64,000 nt of DNA from Photorhabdus noenieputensis (GTDB taxonomy: Bacteria > Pseudomonadota > Gammaproteobacteria > Enterobacterales > Enterobacteriaceae), in contig NZ_RCWC01000004.1 of assembly GCF_018448935.1 (NCBI RefSeq), positions 62,001 to 126,000 of the forward strand, read 5' to 3'. The position numbers and the translations under genes were made by a program. Below the pieces are notes generated by a model. The model was not told the origin of the DNA. It saw only the letters and a list, made by a program, of their open reading frames with translations, and did no database searches. Positions 1-9,294 of the stretch are shown here, in pieces (positions within the stretch are counted from its first letter, which is position 1; each line of letters opens with the position of its first letter).

Positions 1-1
1 T

Positions 2-1636
2 GACGAACAAAGCATGAAGCAGATTCGTAATCAGGCTTTGGAGCGTCTAATTAATAATGTGCTGGTTGAACAGTATTCCCGTGAATTGGGTTTATCTGCC
101 AGCGATGAGCAAGTTAAGGATTCTATCCGAAATACTTCTTACTTTCAGACAAATGGTAAATTTGATAACAACAAATATCTGGAGTTGCTCGACCGTTCCA
201 ATATGAGTCCAGATCTTTTTGCTGAACAAACTCGCCAGAGTTTAGTTAATCAACAATTAATTATGGCTTTTTCTGGTAGTGAAATAGCACTGCCTAGCGA
301 GGTGAAACCCAATGCTGAATTGCTTCTGCAACAAAGAACTGTCCGTATGGCTACACTGGAGCTGAAGAAAATTCAGGCGCAGCAGGAAGTAACAGATAAA
401 GATTTGCAAGATTACTATAATCTAAATAAGAGCAGCTTTATTGCTCCAGAAGAAGTGAAAGTCAGCTATATTAAGATGGATGCTGTAGATGAAATGAATA
501 AAGTTTCAGCTACATCCGCTGATATTGATGCTTACTATGAGCATAATTTGAAACGTTATACTCAACCAGAACAGAAGAAATATAGTTTGATTCAGCTTGC
601 AACTGAAGCTGAAGCCAGAACAGTGCTTAATGAGTTAAATAAGGGGGCTGATTTTGGTAAATTAGCGACTGAAAAATCTACGGATAAGTTTTCAGCGAAA
701 AATCGTGGTGAGATCGGCTGGATAGAAGAGGATGCTCTTCCTGAAGAGTTGAAGAAAGCTAATTTGAAAGATAAAGGCCAAATTTCTTCTGTAATTAAGG
801 TTTCTAATGGTTTCTCTATTTTCCATTTGGATGATATTAAGCCTCAAGTAATTAAGCCTTTATCTGAAGTTCGCCCTGAAATTGAGAAAACGGTTAAGCA
901 GGAAAAAGCAGTAGATGCTTTCTATGCTCTGCAACAGAAGGTCAGTGATGCTGCTGCCAGCGATAATGAATCTCTAGCTGCGGCGGAGGAAGTTTCAGGT
1001 ATTAAGGTTGTGACGACTGATTGGTTTGATCGTAATAGTGTGCCGACAGAGATTAATTTTGGTGCTGTCATTCATGCCGTTTTTGAAGGTAATCTTGTTG
1101 ATGGACAGGGGCCAACAGGGACTAACTCTGATGTTATCTCTGTTGAAGGCGATCGTGCATTTGTTCTGCGTGTAGATAATTATAAGCCAGAAACAGTACA
1201 GCCTTTCGAGAAAGTTAAAGAGCAAGTTACTGAACTGGTTAAACGCCAGAAAGCTGAAAAACAACTTCAAATCGAAAGTGAGAAATTACTGGCTGCCTTA
1301 AAAGAAGGTAAAGGTGAGCAAGCTTTGAAAGATGCAGGTATTCAATTTGGTGAGCCTCAGGTTATTCAGCGTACATCTCAGAATAATGTGTTAGTTGGTG
1401 CAGTATTTGCTTTATCTCGGCCAAAAGAAGGTAAGGCAGAATATGGTTTGACGAAAAATAGTTTGGATGATGTTGTGTTGATCCAACTGGATAAAGTCAC
1501 TCCAGGTGTTGTATCCGAAGAACAAATTAAAAGCATGACTGATAGCTATCAAAGTGAAATGGGTAACGCTATGCTAGAGTCTTTACTGATTAGTCTGCGT
1601 GAAAAAGCCAAAATTAAGTTAGGTCATATCGAATAA
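2..1636 (+). CDS. ppiD: Peptidyl-prolyl cis-trans isomerase D, periplasmic folding chaperone (5' end missing)
   Basis: PpiD is an inner-membrane-anchored periplasmic chaperone of the SurA/parvulin type that associates with the Sec translocon and helps newly exported proteins fold. The frame is open from base 2, so the N-terminal anchor lies outside the window; about 544 of roughly 620 residues are present. The visible part aligns end to end with E. coli PpiD. An N-terminal SurA-like helical segment comes first, then the parvulin fold around EQKKYSLIQLATEAEARTVL and GEIGWIEEDALPEELKKA, then the C-terminal chaperone half ending in EKAKIKLGHIE. An internal ATG at 14 is not the true start. A strong hairpin follows at 1684. 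Identity is very secure. Confidence 0.96.
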   Translation, partial: DEQSMKQIRNQALERLINNVLVEQYSRELGLSASDEQVKDSIRNTSYFQTNGKFDNNKYLELLDRSNMSPDLFAEQTRQSLVNQQLIMAFSGSEIALPSEVKPNAELLLQQRTVRMATLELKKIQAQQEVTDKDLQDYYNLNKSSFIAPEEVKVSYIKMDAVDEMNKVSATSADIDAYYEHNLKRYTQPEQKKYSLIQLATEAEARTVLNELNKGADFGKLATEKSTDKFSAKNRGEIGWIEEDALPEELKKANLKDKGQISSVIKVSNGFSIFHLDDIKPQVIKPLSEVRPEIEKTVKQEKAVDAFYALQQKVSDAAASDNESLAAAEEVSGIKVVTTDWFDRNSVPTEINFGAVIHAVFEGNLVDGQGPTGTNSDVISVEGDRAFVLRVDNYKPETVQPFEKVKEQVTELVKRQKAEKQLQIESEKLLAALKEGKGEQALKDAGIQFGEPQVIQRTSQNNVLVGAVFALSRPKEGKAEYGLTKNSLDDVVLIQLDKVTPGVVSEEQIKSMTDSYQSEMGNAMLESLLISLREKAKIKLGHIE

Positions 1637-1683
1637 AAATTTGCGGAGAATATCGCAAATATCTTTGTAATTATCTTGTCAAT

Positions 1684-1705
1684 AAAGGCCGCTTTCGCGG
1701 CCTTT
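1684..1705 (+). terminator. Hairpin after ppiD
   Basis: A perfect 9-bp stem (AAAGGCCGC paired with GCGGCCTTT) closes a TTTC loop. It lies 48 bases after the ppiD stop and before the ribosome-binding site of the next gene. The arm itself ends in TTT, followed by CGC, so the U-tract is short. It is probably the ppiD terminator. Confidence 0.6.
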
Positions 1706-1786
1706 CGCATATCTGATCTTCGTCCATTGTGTTCAAGTTTATCTGTGGCAATCTTTTTTCCACTCATAAAACATGGAGGAATTGAT

Positions 1787-2161
1787 ATGAAAAAATCGGG
1801 AATTTTATCTATTTTGCTCGCTGGCTTGCTTTATGCGTGTGGAGGGCAATTTGCGATTGCCACTGAGCAAGCAAAAGATAAAGTAGTTAAAACAGCCAGT
1901 ACTACCGGTCATTCTTCATCAGAAAAGCAATTACAGCAGCAGGACGCTTTGAAAGTAGAAGAAAAGGGAAAGGTGAATATTAATACTGCAAGTGCGGAAG
2001 AATTAGCAAAAGCACTAAATGGTATTGGGGTAAAAAAAGCACAAGGAATTGTTGAATATCGGGAAAAACATGGTGCGTTTACTGCGGTGGAACAGTTACA
2101 AGAGGTTCAAGGAATAGGGCCAGTTTTCATTGAGCGAAATAGAAGTAAGTTGAGTTACTAG
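1787..2161 (+). CDS. ybaV: ComEA-like helix-hairpin-helix protein (YbaV family)
   Basis: This is a 124-residue secreted protein with a C-terminal helix-hairpin-helix pair of the ComEA type. In competent bacteria ComEA binds DNA at the membrane; the role of the enterobacterial YbaV is not established. The N-terminus ([20 protein letters not shown]) is a signal peptide, possibly with a lipobox-like LYAC. A low-complexity Q/K/E stretch follows, then the diagnostic [19 protein letters not shown] and a second hairpin VQGIG. The ATG at 1787 was chosen because GGAGG sits 7 bases before it and the signal peptide begins there; a longer reading from 1676 runs through the upstream hairpin. Its position after ppiD matches E. 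coli. Confidence 0.88.
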   Translation: MKKSGILSILLAGLLYACGGQFAIATEQAKDKVVKTASTTGHSSSEKQLQQQDALKVEEKGKVNINTASAEELAKALNGIGVKKAQGIVEYREKHGAFTAVEQLQEVQGIGPVFIERNRSKLSY

Positions 2162-2173
2162 TATAGTATCTAT

Positions 2174-2207
2174 CATCCTCATTCAGGGTTTTTTATGAAT
2201 GGGGATG
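2174..2207. terminator. Hairpin with T-rich loop downstream of ybaV
   Basis: CATCCTCATTCA (2174-2185) pairs with TGAATGGGGATG (2196-2207) through 12 pairs, one of them G-T. The T-run sits in the loop rather than after the stem, so this is not a classical terminator. It may stop or stabilise the ybaV transcript. Confidence 0.35.
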
Positions 2208-2275
2208 TTGTGATCAAGGTTGCAAATAAATTACTTTAATTAGTGTGAATTTTTTGTTTTGCTATTGTGAAATCA

Positions 2276-2292
2276 ACCTGGTCAGATGAGTG
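2276..2292. promoter_or_regulatory. Predicted FadR operator upstream of fadM
   Basis: ACCTGGTCAGATGAGTG matches 12 of the 16 defined positions of the FadR consensus (AACTGGTCNGACCAGTT), including the TGGTCNGA core. It lies 22 bases before the fadM start. E. coli fadM is a known FadR-repressed gene, so position and match agree. The operator call is a prediction. Confidence 0.6.
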
Positions 2293-2314
2293 ACTTTAAC
2301 ATAAAGGCAATATT

Positions 2315-2722
2315 ATGAGTTCAATTATAAAAGTTCATGGTTATCATATAGATTTGTTTCAGCATGTGAACAATGCTCGCTATTTGGAATTTCTGGAAAG
2401 TGCTCGGTGGGAATGGTTGCATAAGCATTCTGTAGTGGAATGGATCCAGAAAAACAATGTTGGGTTCGCAGTGGTTAACATTAATATTAATTATCGCAGT
2501 TCAGCAGTTCTTGGCGATGAGTTGGAAGTGGATTGCCGATTGACGGAGCTGAGAAATAGAAGTGGTGTATTTTCTCAGGAAATCATACGCAGAAGGAACA
2601 ATCAACTCATTGCAGATGCTAAGACTACGTTTGTCTGGATTGATAGAAAAACGCAAAGAGCATTATCTATTGAAGGTGAATTACGTGAAATAATGGGGGC
2701 TTTGGTGAAAACAGGACAATGA
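2315..2722 (+). CDS. fadM: Long-chain acyl-CoA thioesterase FadM
   Basis: FadM (formerly YbaW) hydrolyses long-chain acyl-CoA thioesters, releasing dead-end intermediates of beta-oxidation such as those from oleate. The 135-residue protein has the hotdog fold of the 4-hydroxybenzoyl-CoA thioesterase family. The N-terminal HVNNARYLEFLE carries the conserved catalytic Asp-region equivalent, and VVNININYRSSAVLGDEL follows as in E. coli FadM (about 132 residues). The start has AAAGG upstream, and a FadR-like operator lies just before it. The gene ends convergent to queC, with a hairpin shared between the two. Confidence 0.95.
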   Translation: MSSIIKVHGYHIDLFQHVNNARYLEFLESARWEWLHKHSVVEWIQKNNVGFAVVNININYRSSAVLGDELEVDCRLTELRNRSGVFSQEIIRRRNNQLIADAKTTFVWIDRKTQRALSIEGELREIMGALVKTGQ

Positions 2723-2741
2723 GAGGGGAAAGCTCTCATTG
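2717..2741. terminator. Bidirectional hairpin between fadM and queC
   Basis: CAATGAGAG (2717-2725) pairs perfectly with CTCTCATTG (2733-2741) over a 7-base loop. It overlaps the fadM stop and lies 10 bases from the queC stop, so it probably ends both convergent transcripts. Confidence 0.6.
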
Positions 2742-2750
2742 CCATTTGGA

Positions 2751-3449
2751 TTAAACTAAATGTGTTTTTGCTTTCATTTCAGTCATTATTTTCTCCGGAG
2801 CATTCAAATATTGTTCTAATCCGTTAGCTCTGAGATGACAAGCTGCACATGTACCACATCCATTACCTTGAATGCCGTTGTAGCAAGTTAGTGTCTGACT
2901 ACGAACAAAGTCTAAATGTTGGTAGTAGTCGGACAATGCCCAAGTTTCAGCTTTGTTGAGCCACATTAATGGCGTTTCAAAACGGATATCACGGGCAATG
3001 CCAAGGCTTACAGCTTTATTCAGTGCCTTGACAAATTCATCACGGCAATCAGGGTAACCGGAGAAATCAGTTTCACATACGCCAGTAATAACTGCTTCCG
3101 CTTCAACTTGATAAGCATATATAGCAGCCAGTGTCAGGAACAAAATATTTCTCCCAGGGACAAATGTGCTGGGTATGGCACTTTTTTCACTTTCACTGTA
3201 ATCGGGAACAGGGATGTTATCACGAGTCAGACTGCTGAGAGCCAGTTCATTAAGTAATGTGACATCCAGTACTTTATGTGCAACAACACCGAGAGAATGG
3301 CTGACATTACGTGCAACATCAATTTCGGCACGATGGCGCTGACCATAATCAAAAGTGACACAATGTACTTCGTCATATTGATTAATTGCTTGAATCAGGC
3401 AGGTCGTGGAATCTTGTCCACCACTGAATACAACAACAGCTCGTCTCAT
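2751..3449 (-). CDS. queC: 7-cyano-7-deazaguanine synthase QueC
   Basis: QueC converts 7-carboxy-7-deazaguanine to preQ0 with ATP and ammonia, a step in making the queuosine base of tRNA. The 232-residue protein has the PP-loop SGGQDS at residues 9-14 and the zinc ligands C189, C198, C201 and C204 near the C-terminus. It is almost identical in length to E. coli QueC. The ATG is preceded by GAGG at good spacing. It starts 32 bases after the stop of the cysteine desulfhydrase gene on the same strand and may be cotranscribed with it. No preQ1 riboswitch was seen in that short gap. Confidence 0.97.
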   Translation of the reverse strand: MRRAVVVFSGGQDSTTCLIQAINQYDEVHCVTFDYGQRHRAEIDVARNVSHSLGVVAHKVLDVTLLNELALSSLTRDNIPVPDYSESEKSAIPSTFVPGRNILFLTLAAIYAYQVEAEAVITGVCETDFSGYPDCRDEFVKALNKAVSLGIARDIRFETPLMWLNKAETWALSDYYQHLDFVRSQTLTCYNGIQGNGCGTCAACHLRANGLEQYLNAPEKIMTEMKAKTHLV

Positions 3450-3481
3450 TGTAATATCCTCATTAGAATAAAATAGTTATG

Positions 3482-4534
3482 TTACTTATAACCACGGAAA
3501 TTGGGTAGTTGTTTGAGATAAGGTGAAATATCGCCAATGTTATTTTTTACCCAATCTGGGTTGTAATAAGTATCGAGATAACGTTCACCACTGTCGCACA
3601 GTAAAGTTACTATTGCGCCTTGTTCTCCACGTTCATGCATTTGGTTAGCAAGCAGGAGAGCTCCCCAGACATTGGTTCCCGTAGATGCGCCAACTTTTCT
3701 GCCTAATAATTTTTCCAGCCAGTAAATTGTTGCAATGCTGGCGCAATCAGGTATTTGGATCATGTCATCAATAACCGAGGGAATAAAAGAAGGCTCTGCT
3801 CTAGGGCGACCAATACCCTCAATCTTGCTGCTATAATTGCCACGAATATCACAGCAATTTTGACGGTAATAGTCATAGAATATAGAGTTTTCTGGATCGA
3901 CAACAATCAGTTTAGTGTTATGCCCTTGGTAACGGATATAGCGGCCTAAAGTTGCAGAAGTTCCCCCAGTACCAGCGCTCATAACGATATAATCTGGTTC
4001 AGGAAATGGTTCCATTTGCATCTGGCGAAAAATACTTTCAGCAATATTGTTGTTACCTCGCCAGTCTGTTGCTCTTTCGGCGTAAGTAAATTGATCCATA
4101 TAATGACCATTTAGTTCTTTTGCTAGGCGTTCTGACTCGTCATAAATTTGTGCTGAATGGTTAACAAAATGGCATTTACCACCATAAAATTCAATTTCCT
4201 GAATTTTACGTTTCGCGGTGTATGAGGGCATAACAGCAATAAAAGGTAACCCAAGCAGGCGGGCAAAATAGGCTTCGGATACAGCGGTACTACCCGATGA
4301 GGATTCAATAACCGGGGTACCTTCCTTTATCCAGCCATGACTAAGTGCGTAAAGGAATAAAGAACGGGCAAGCCTGTGTTTCAGACTACCGGTTGGATGG
4401 GTGCTTTCATCTTTTAGATATAAATGGATACCTGGAAAAACTGGTAAATTAAGGCGGATAAGATGAGTGTCAGAGCTGCGTTGATGGTCTGCTTGAATCT
4501 CTCTGATTGCCTTGGTGGTCCAACTGTGTGACAT
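3482..4534 (-). CDS. PLP-dependent cysteine desulfhydrase, CcdA/CdsH type
   Basis: This 350-residue fold-type II PLP enzyme resembles cysteine synthase. K52 in TGSLKHRL is the likely PLP lysine, [13 protein letters not shown] (about 79-90) the substrate loop, and [12 protein letters not shown] (about 186-197) the phosphate-binding glycine loop. Its place divergent to decR matches the cysteine-inducible desulfhydrases CcdA of Pantoea ananatis and CdsH of Salmonella, which break cysteine into pyruvate, ammonia and sulfide and protect against excess cysteine. By analogy this is a detoxifying enzyme in the cytoplasm; a biosynthetic cysteine synthase role is less likely from the context. Function is inferred from family and neighbourhood. 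Confidence 0.8.
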   Translation of the reverse strand: MSHSWTTKAIREIQADHQRSSDTHLIRLNLPVFPGIHLYLKDESTHPTGSLKHRLARSLFLYALSHGWIKEGTPVIESSSGSTAVSEAYFARLLGLPFIAVMPSYTAKRKIQEIEFYGGKCHFVNHSAQIYDESERLAKELNGHYMDQFTYAERATDWRGNNNIAESIFRQMQMEPFPEPDYIVMSAGTGGTSATLGRYIRYQGHNTKLIVVDPENSIFYDYYRQNCCDIRGNYSSKIEGIGRPRAEPSFIPSVIDDMIQIPDCASIATIYWLEKLLGRKVGASTGTNVWGALLLANQMHERGEQGAIVTLLCDSGERYLDTYYNPDWVKNNIGDISPYLKQLPNFRGYK

Positions 4535-4661
4535 TAATTATTAACTCTATAATTTAAAAATAATTGGCGGCGGGTAGATTAACTTGGTACTAGGAGAAAT
4601 AGATTGTTATTTTTCTTAATATGTGGTTTCTTTATGGAAAAATTTTCTATAAGAGGTAGCT
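4535..4661. promoter_or_regulatory. Divergent promoter region between the desulfhydrase gene and decR
   Basis: This 127-base, very AT-rich region must hold promoters for both divergent genes. An imperfect dyad (AGAAATA then TATTTTTCT) lies in the middle at about 4597-4618 and could be a DecR site. The boxes cannot be fixed by eye. Confidence 0.4.
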
Positions 4662-5123
4662 ATGTTGGATAAAACAGACCGCAAGTTGCTTAAGTTACTA
4701 CAGAAAGATTGTAGTCTGTCTCTGAATGCATTGGCGGAAGCTGTTAATCTTACTTCTACTCCTTGTTGGAAACGGCTAAAACGACTTGAAGATGAAGGCT
4801 ATATCGTTGGCAAAGTTGCTTTGCTTGATAGCGAAAAATTAGGATTAGGGCTGACAGTGATTGTTATGATCAGAACTCAGCAGCATAACAGTAGTTGGTA
4901 TGAGCAATTTGTTGCATTTATAAAGCAAATGCCAGAAGTCCTGGCGTTTTATCGTATGGCTGGTGAGTGTGATTATTTAATGCATGTAGAAGTTGTAGAT
5001 ATGAAAAGTTATGATCTTTTCTACAAGCGTATGGTTAATGGTGTTCCGGGGTTGATTGATGTGACATCGAGTTTTGCAATGGAAAAAATCAAATACACTA
5101 CAGCATTACCGATACCAGATTAA
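4662..5123 (+). CDS. decR: Lrp/AsnC-family cysteine-responsive regulator DecR
   Basis: DecR (YbaO) is an Lrp-family transcription factor that, in E. coli and Pantoea (as CcdR), activates genes for cysteine detoxification when cysteine is in excess. The 153-residue protein begins [16 protein letters not shown], with the AsnC-type helix-turn-helix [20 protein letters not shown] at about 23-42 and the RAM effector domain after residue 65. It is closely similar to E. coli DecR (152 residues). It is transcribed away from the desulfhydrase gene, its presumed target. The mdlA gene follows on the same strand after 86 bases. Confidence 0.93.
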   Translation: MLDKTDRKLLKLLQKDCSLSLNALAEAVNLTSTPCWKRLKRLEDEGYIVGKVALLDSEKLGLGLTVIVMIRTQQHNSSWYEQFVAFIKQMPEVLAFYRMAGECDYLMHVEVVDMKSYDLFYKRMVNGVPGLIDVTSSFAMEKIKYTTALPIPD

Positions 5124-5209
5124 CCAATTATTAATTCATTGCGTTAAGTCAATTATTCTGAGTATCGTTCAACATTTCTACTATCTATTTCATTTCGGGA
5201 TATACACGT

Positions 5210-6979
5210 GTGAGATTGTTTTCTCAATTAAGTTGGTACTTCCGTAGCGAGTGGCGTCGCTATCTTGGGGCAGTGACTCTGCTTATTATTATCTCTATTC
5301 TACTACTCATTCCTCCATATCTGGTGGGTGTAATCGTTGATGGGATCAGCACTGCGTCTATGTCATTTTATCAATTGATGGTGTGGGCAGGTGTTATACT
5401 GGTTATCGCATTGATTGTCTATATCTTGCGTTATATATGGCGCTTATGGTTGTTTGGAGCGTCATATCAATTAGCCGTTAAATTGCGGAATAATTTTTAC
5501 CAGCAACTTAGCCGACAAAGCCCTGAATTTTATTTGCGTCACCGCACGGGCGATTTAATGGCTCGTGCTACTAATGATGTGGATCGGGTAGTATTTGCTG
5601 CTGGTGAAGGTGTGCTTACGTTAGTTGATTCGCTAGTTATGGGTTGTGCAGTGCTGATTATGATGAGTATACAAATTAGTTGGCAATTAACTTTACTGTC
5701 TCTGTTACCTATGCCGATTATGGCAATCATTATTAAACGATATGGTGATCAACTTCATCGACGCTTCAAATCTGCGCAAGGGGCATTTTCTGCTCTTAAT
5801 AACCAGGCTCAAGAGAGTCTGACCAGTATTCGTATGATTAAGGCGTTCGGCCTTGAAGATTTGCAATCAAATCAGTTTGAACAAGTTGCAGTGGAAGCCG
5901 GTCGTAAGAATATGTATGTTGCTAGGGTGGATGCTCGATTTGATCCAACAATTTTTATTGCCATTGGTATGTCGAATTTACTGGCTATCGGTGGTGGTAG
6001 TTGGATGGTGTTGAATGGTGTTTTAACACTTGGTGAGCTTACTAGTTTTGTGATGTACCTTGGCTTAATGATTTGGCCAATGTTGGCGCTGGCATGGATG
6101 TTTAATATCGTTGAACGGGGAAGTGCCGCTTATAGTCGTATCCGTAGTTTGTTACAAGAACTTCCGGTCATTGAGGATGGTAGTGGTCATTTATTGCCTG
6201 AACGCGGTATTCTGGATGTGAATATCAAAGCGTTTAATTATCCGCAAAGTAACAAAATTGTTCTCAGTCAAATTAGTTTCCAGTTATTACCTGGACAGTT
6301 ATTAGGCATCTGTGGTCCAACTGGTTCAGGTAAGAGTACACTACTTGCGCTGATACAGAGACAATTTGATGTGACTGATGGAGAAATTCTTTTCCAGTCG
6401 TTCAAAATTGCGGATATCAGGTTAGATGAATGGCGAGCACGATTTGCTGTTGTCAATCAAACCCCTTTTTTATTTTCAGATACTGTTGCCAGGAATATCG
6501 CTTTGGGGCGTCCTAATGCAACACAGGAACAAATTGAAGAAGTTGCCCGCCTTGCCAATGTTCATGAGGATATTCTTCGTTTACCTGAGGGGTATCAGAC
6601 AGAAGTAGGCGAGCGTGGGGTAATGCTTTCTGGTGGTCAGAAACAGCGTATTTCCATTGCAAGAGCATTACTTTTAGATGCAGAGATTTTGATTCTGGAT
6701 GACGCTTTATCTGCGGTTGATGGGCAAACTGAACATAATATCCTACAAAACCTCAGTCAGTGGAGGCAACAACGGACGGTTATTATTAGTGCTCACCGCC
6801 TGTCTGCATTAACTGATGCTGATAATATCCTAGTGATGCATCAAGGTTCTGTTATACATCAGGGACGGCATCAGCAACTGGCGGAGCAGTCAGGATGGTA
6901 TCGTGATATGTATTATTATCAGCAACTTGAAGCAGCATTGGATGATGAGGAAACAGTAGAAGGAGATAAAGATGACTAA
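5210..6979 (+). CDS. mdlA: ABC exporter half MdlA
   Basis: MdlA is one half of a probable heterodimeric ABC multidrug-type exporter (MdlAB); the natural substrate is not known. The 589-residue protein has six membrane segments in the first 300 residues and a C-terminal nucleotide-binding domain with Walker [10 protein letters not shown], signature LSGGQKQR and Walker [14 protein letters not shown]. The start is a GTG ([20 protein letters not shown]), in the same place as in E. coli MdlA. The Walker B carries D in place of the usual catalytic E (LDDALSA), as in E. coli, suggesting a degenerate ATP site paired with the canonical site of MdlB. It overlaps mdlB by 8 bases. Confidence 0.96.
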   Translation: MRLFSQLSWYFRSEWRRYLGAVTLLIIISILLLIPPYLVGVIVDGISTASMSFYQLMVWAGVILVIALIVYILRYIWRLWLFGASYQLAVKLRNNFYQQLSRQSPEFYLRHRTGDLMARATNDVDRVVFAAGEGVLTLVDSLVMGCAVLIMMSIQISWQLTLLSLLPMPIMAIIIKRYGDQLHRRFKSAQGAFSALNNQAQESLTSIRMIKAFGLEDLQSNQFEQVAVEAGRKNMYVARVDARFDPTIFIAIGMSNLLAIGGGSWMVLNGVLTLGELTSFVMYLGLMIWPMLALAWMFNIVERGSAAYSRIRSLLQELPVIEDGSGHLLPERGILDVNIKAFNYPQSNKIVLSQISFQLLPGQLLGICGPTGSGKSTLLALIQRQFDVTDGEILFQSFKIADIRLDEWRARFAVVNQTPFLFSDTVARNIALGRPNATQEQIEEVARLANVHEDILRLPEGYQTEVGERGVMLSGGQKQRISIARALLLDAEILILDDALSAVDGQTEHNILQNLSQWRQQRTVIISAHRLSALTDADNILVMHQGSVIHQGRHQQLAEQSGWYRDMYYYQQLEAALDDEETVEGDKDD

Positions 6980-8756
6980 AGTTCGTCAATTGTGGCCGTC
7001 TCTGAAGCGTTTGCTGGTTTATGGCAAGAATTATCGTAAGCCGTTGGGGCTAGCTGTACTCATGTTATGGGGGGCTGCAATTACGGAAGTCAGTGGTCCG
7101 GTTCTCATTAGTTACTTTATCGATAATATGGTCGCAACGGGTAATATGCCTACTAGAGTGGTTATCGGGTTGGCTATAACTTTTATTGCTCTGCAACTGA
7201 TTACGGCTGTATTACACTATTTTCAAGCTTTATTGTTCAATCAAGTGTCAGTTGATGTGGTTCAGCAACTTCGTACTGATGTGATGAATGCAGCATTGCG
7301 CCAGCCTCTGAGTGCTTTTGATAATCAACCGGTAGGGCAGTTAATTTCCCGTGTAACGAATGATACTGAAGTCATTAAAGATCTTTATGTCAATGTAGTT
7401 CCTACGGTATTTCGCAGCATGGCATTGATTGGTGCGATGCTGATTGCCATGTTTATATTGGAATGGCGCATGGCATTGATTGCAATTCTTATTTTTCCTG
7501 CCGTATTGCTTGTTATGGCGATATATCAGCATTTTAGTACACCGATTGTTCGTCGGGTGCGTAGTTATTTGGCTGATATTAATGATGAGTTTAATGAAGT
7601 TATTAACGGAATGAGTGTTGTTCAGCAGTTCCGGCAGCAGGCGCGTTTTGGTGAACGTATGTTGTCAACCAGTCGGGCTCATTATCAGGCGAGAATACAA
7701 GCGTTGAGATTGGATGGACTTTTGTTGCGCCCATTACTGAGTTTGCTATCTGCTATGGTATTGTGCGGTCTTATCGTGTTGTTTGGCATTAGCGAGCCAG
7801 GGGCGATTGGTGTTGGGGTACTGTATGCTTTTATTAACTATTTGGGGCGGTTGAATGAACCACTGATTGAACTGACATCTCAGCAATCGATTTTGCAACA
7901 AGCTGTTGTTTCTGGTGAAAGAATATTTGAATTAATGGATAGCCCTCAACAAGGTTATGGCATAGATAGTCAGCCACTGTCCAGTGGTCGAATTGATATA
8001 GAAAATGTCAGTTTTTCCTACCGGCATGGAAAAATAGTTTTGCAAGATATTAACTTACAAGTTCCAGCTCATGGTTTTGTTGCTTTGGTTGGTCATACCG
8101 GCAGTGGTAAAAGTACGTTGGCAAATTTGCTGATGGGGTATTACCCGTGGCAGAAAGGGGAAATTTATCTTGATGGCCGGCCTGTATCATCTTTGTCTCA
8201 TTCGGTATTACGCAATGGTGTGGCAATAGTTCAGCAGGACCCGGTTGTTCTTGCTGACACTTTCTTTGACAATATTACGCTTGGTCGGAATATTTCAGAA
8301 GAAAAGGTTTGGCAAGTACTGGAAACTGTTCAATTAGCTGAATTAGTACGTACATTGCCTGATGGGCTTTATACTATCTTAGGCGAGCAGGGTAATACGT
8401 TGTCGGCCGGCCAAAAACAATTGCTTGCTATGGCGAGAGTGTTGGTGCAAACGCCACAAATTTTGATCCTTGATGAAGCGACTGCAAATATTGATTCTGG
8501 TACGGAACAGGCGGTACAACAGGCTTTGAGATTGATCCGTCAACAAACAACATTAATCGTGATTGCTCATCGTCTGTCTACCATTGTGGAGGCTGATACT
8601 ATTCTGGTGCTGCATCGTGGTGCAGTTGTTGAGCAGGGATGCCATCAACAATTATTGGCAAGTCGTGGGCGTTATTATCAGATGTATCAGTTGCAACAAG
8701 TAGGTGAGACGCTAAATGAATGTGCCACAATCTCTGAGAACGAGGTGCTAGTTTAA
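6972..8756 (+). CDS. mdlB: ABC exporter half MdlB
   Basis: This is the partner subunit of MdlA, 594 residues, with an N-terminal six-helix membrane domain and a C-terminal ATPase domain. Walker A is GHTGSGKST, the signature is the variant LSAGQKQL and Walker B is [14 protein letters not shown] with the catalytic glutamate. The noncanonical pair MdlA (D for E) and MdlB (LSAGQ for LSGGQ) fits a heterodimer with one consensus ATP site. The 8-base overlap with mdlA implies translational coupling. The NtrC-type site of glnK begins 8 bases after its stop. Confidence 0.96.
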   Translation: MTKVRQLWPSLKRLLVYGKNYRKPLGLAVLMLWGAAITEVSGPVLISYFIDNMVATGNMPTRVVIGLAITFIALQLITAVLHYFQALLFNQVSVDVVQQLRTDVMNAALRQPLSAFDNQPVGQLISRVTNDTEVIKDLYVNVVPTVFRSMALIGAMLIAMFILEWRMALIAILIFPAVLLVMAIYQHFSTPIVRRVRSYLADINDEFNEVINGMSVVQQFRQQARFGERMLSTSRAHYQARIQALRLDGLLLRPLLSLLSAMVLCGLIVLFGISEPGAIGVGVLYAFINYLGRLNEPLIELTSQQSILQQAVVSGERIFELMDSPQQGYGIDSQPLSSGRIDIENVSFSYRHGKIVLQDINLQVPAHGFVALVGHTGSGKSTLANLLMGYYPWQKGEIYLDGRPVSSLSHSVLRNGVAIVQQDPVVLADTFFDNITLGRNISEEKVWQVLETVQLAELVRTLPDGLYTILGEQGNTLSAGQKQLLAMARVLVQTPQILILDEATANIDSGTEQAVQQALRLIRQQTTLIVIAHRLSTIVEADTILVLHRGAVVEQGCHQQLLASRGRYYQMYQLQQVGETLNECATISENEVLV

Positions 8757-8763
8757 TCAGATT

Positions 8764-8780
8764 TGCACTGATTCGGTGCA
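8764..8780. promoter_or_regulatory. Predicted NtrC (GlnG) enhancer site
   Basis: TGCACTGATTCGGTGCA is a near-perfect match to the NtrC dyad TGCACC-N5-GGTGCA. It lies about 110 bases upstream of the sigma-54 promoter of glnK, a normal enhancer distance. It is predicted to activate glnK-amtB under nitrogen limitation. Confidence 0.8.
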
Positions 8781-8874
8781 CTCAAGGGAGAGTATATTCG
8801 CTGCTCTCCTCCTTTCTTATTTTTCCATAATTTTTATTCTCTTTATTATTTGATTTTTATATGTTTTTAGTTTC

Positions 8875-8890
8875 TGGCACACCCCTTGCT
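8875..8890 (+). promoter_or_regulatory. Sigma-54 promoter of glnK-amtB
   Basis: TGGCAC, a five-base spacer and TTGCT match the sigma-54 consensus TGGCAC-N5-TTGCW exactly, with GG and GC separated by the required 10 bases. It lies about 45 bases before the glnK start codon. Together with the upstream NtrC dyad this marks a nitrogen-regulated operon. Confidence 0.9.
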
Positions 8891-8933
8891 ATATCCTTAT
8901 TGCAAACATAATAGCCGGATGGAAGGGGGATAT

Positions 8934-9272
8934 ATGAAGCTCATTACGACAATTATAAAACCATTCAAATTGGAGGATATTCGGGAAGTTCTCTCTGGTC
9001 TTGGTGTTCAGGGGTTAACCATAACAGAGGTAAAAGGATTTGGGCGTCAAAAAGGGCATGCGGAGCTTTATCGTGGAGCTGAATATAGTGTCAATTTTTT
9101 ACCTAAGATAAAGATAGATATTGCCGTAGCAGATGAATTAGTTGAAGAGGTAATTCATGCTATTCAGCAATCAGCTTTCACTGGAAAAGTTGGCGACGGT
9201 AAAATCTTTGTCATTGAATTACAACAGGCTATTCGTATTAGAACAGGAGAAACTAACGATGCGGCACTGTAA
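8934..9272 (+). CDS. glnK: Nitrogen regulatory protein P-II (GlnK)
   Basis: GlnK is the small trimeric PII signal protein that blocks the ammonium channel AmtB when nitrogen is plentiful and is released when uridylylated. The 112-residue protein has the PII signature, with the uridylylated tyrosine at Y51 in the T-loop (ELYRGAEYSVNF). The start at 8934 gives the exact family length and has GGAAGGGGG upstream; a longer frame from 8886 begins inside the promoter and is discarded. Coupling to amtB, the sigma-54 promoter and the NtrC site identify it as GlnK rather than GlnB. Confidence 0.97.
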   Translation: MKLITTIIKPFKLEDIREVLSGLGVQGLTITEVKGFGRQKGHAELYRGAEYSVNFLPKIKIDIAVADELVEEVIHAIQQSAFTGKVGDGKIFVIELQQAIRIRTGETNDAAL

Positions 9273-9294
9273 CTCATTGATAGAGAAGATAGGT

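Noticed and set aside
3450-3481. preQ1 riboswitch before queC
   Set aside because: Only 32 bases separate queC from the gene before it, with room for a ribosome-binding site but not an aptamer.
8886-8933. A longer glnK reading from a TTG at 8886
   Set aside because: It begins inside the sigma-54 promoter (8875-8890) and adds 16 residues absent from PII proteins. ATG 8934 gives the exact 112-residue length.
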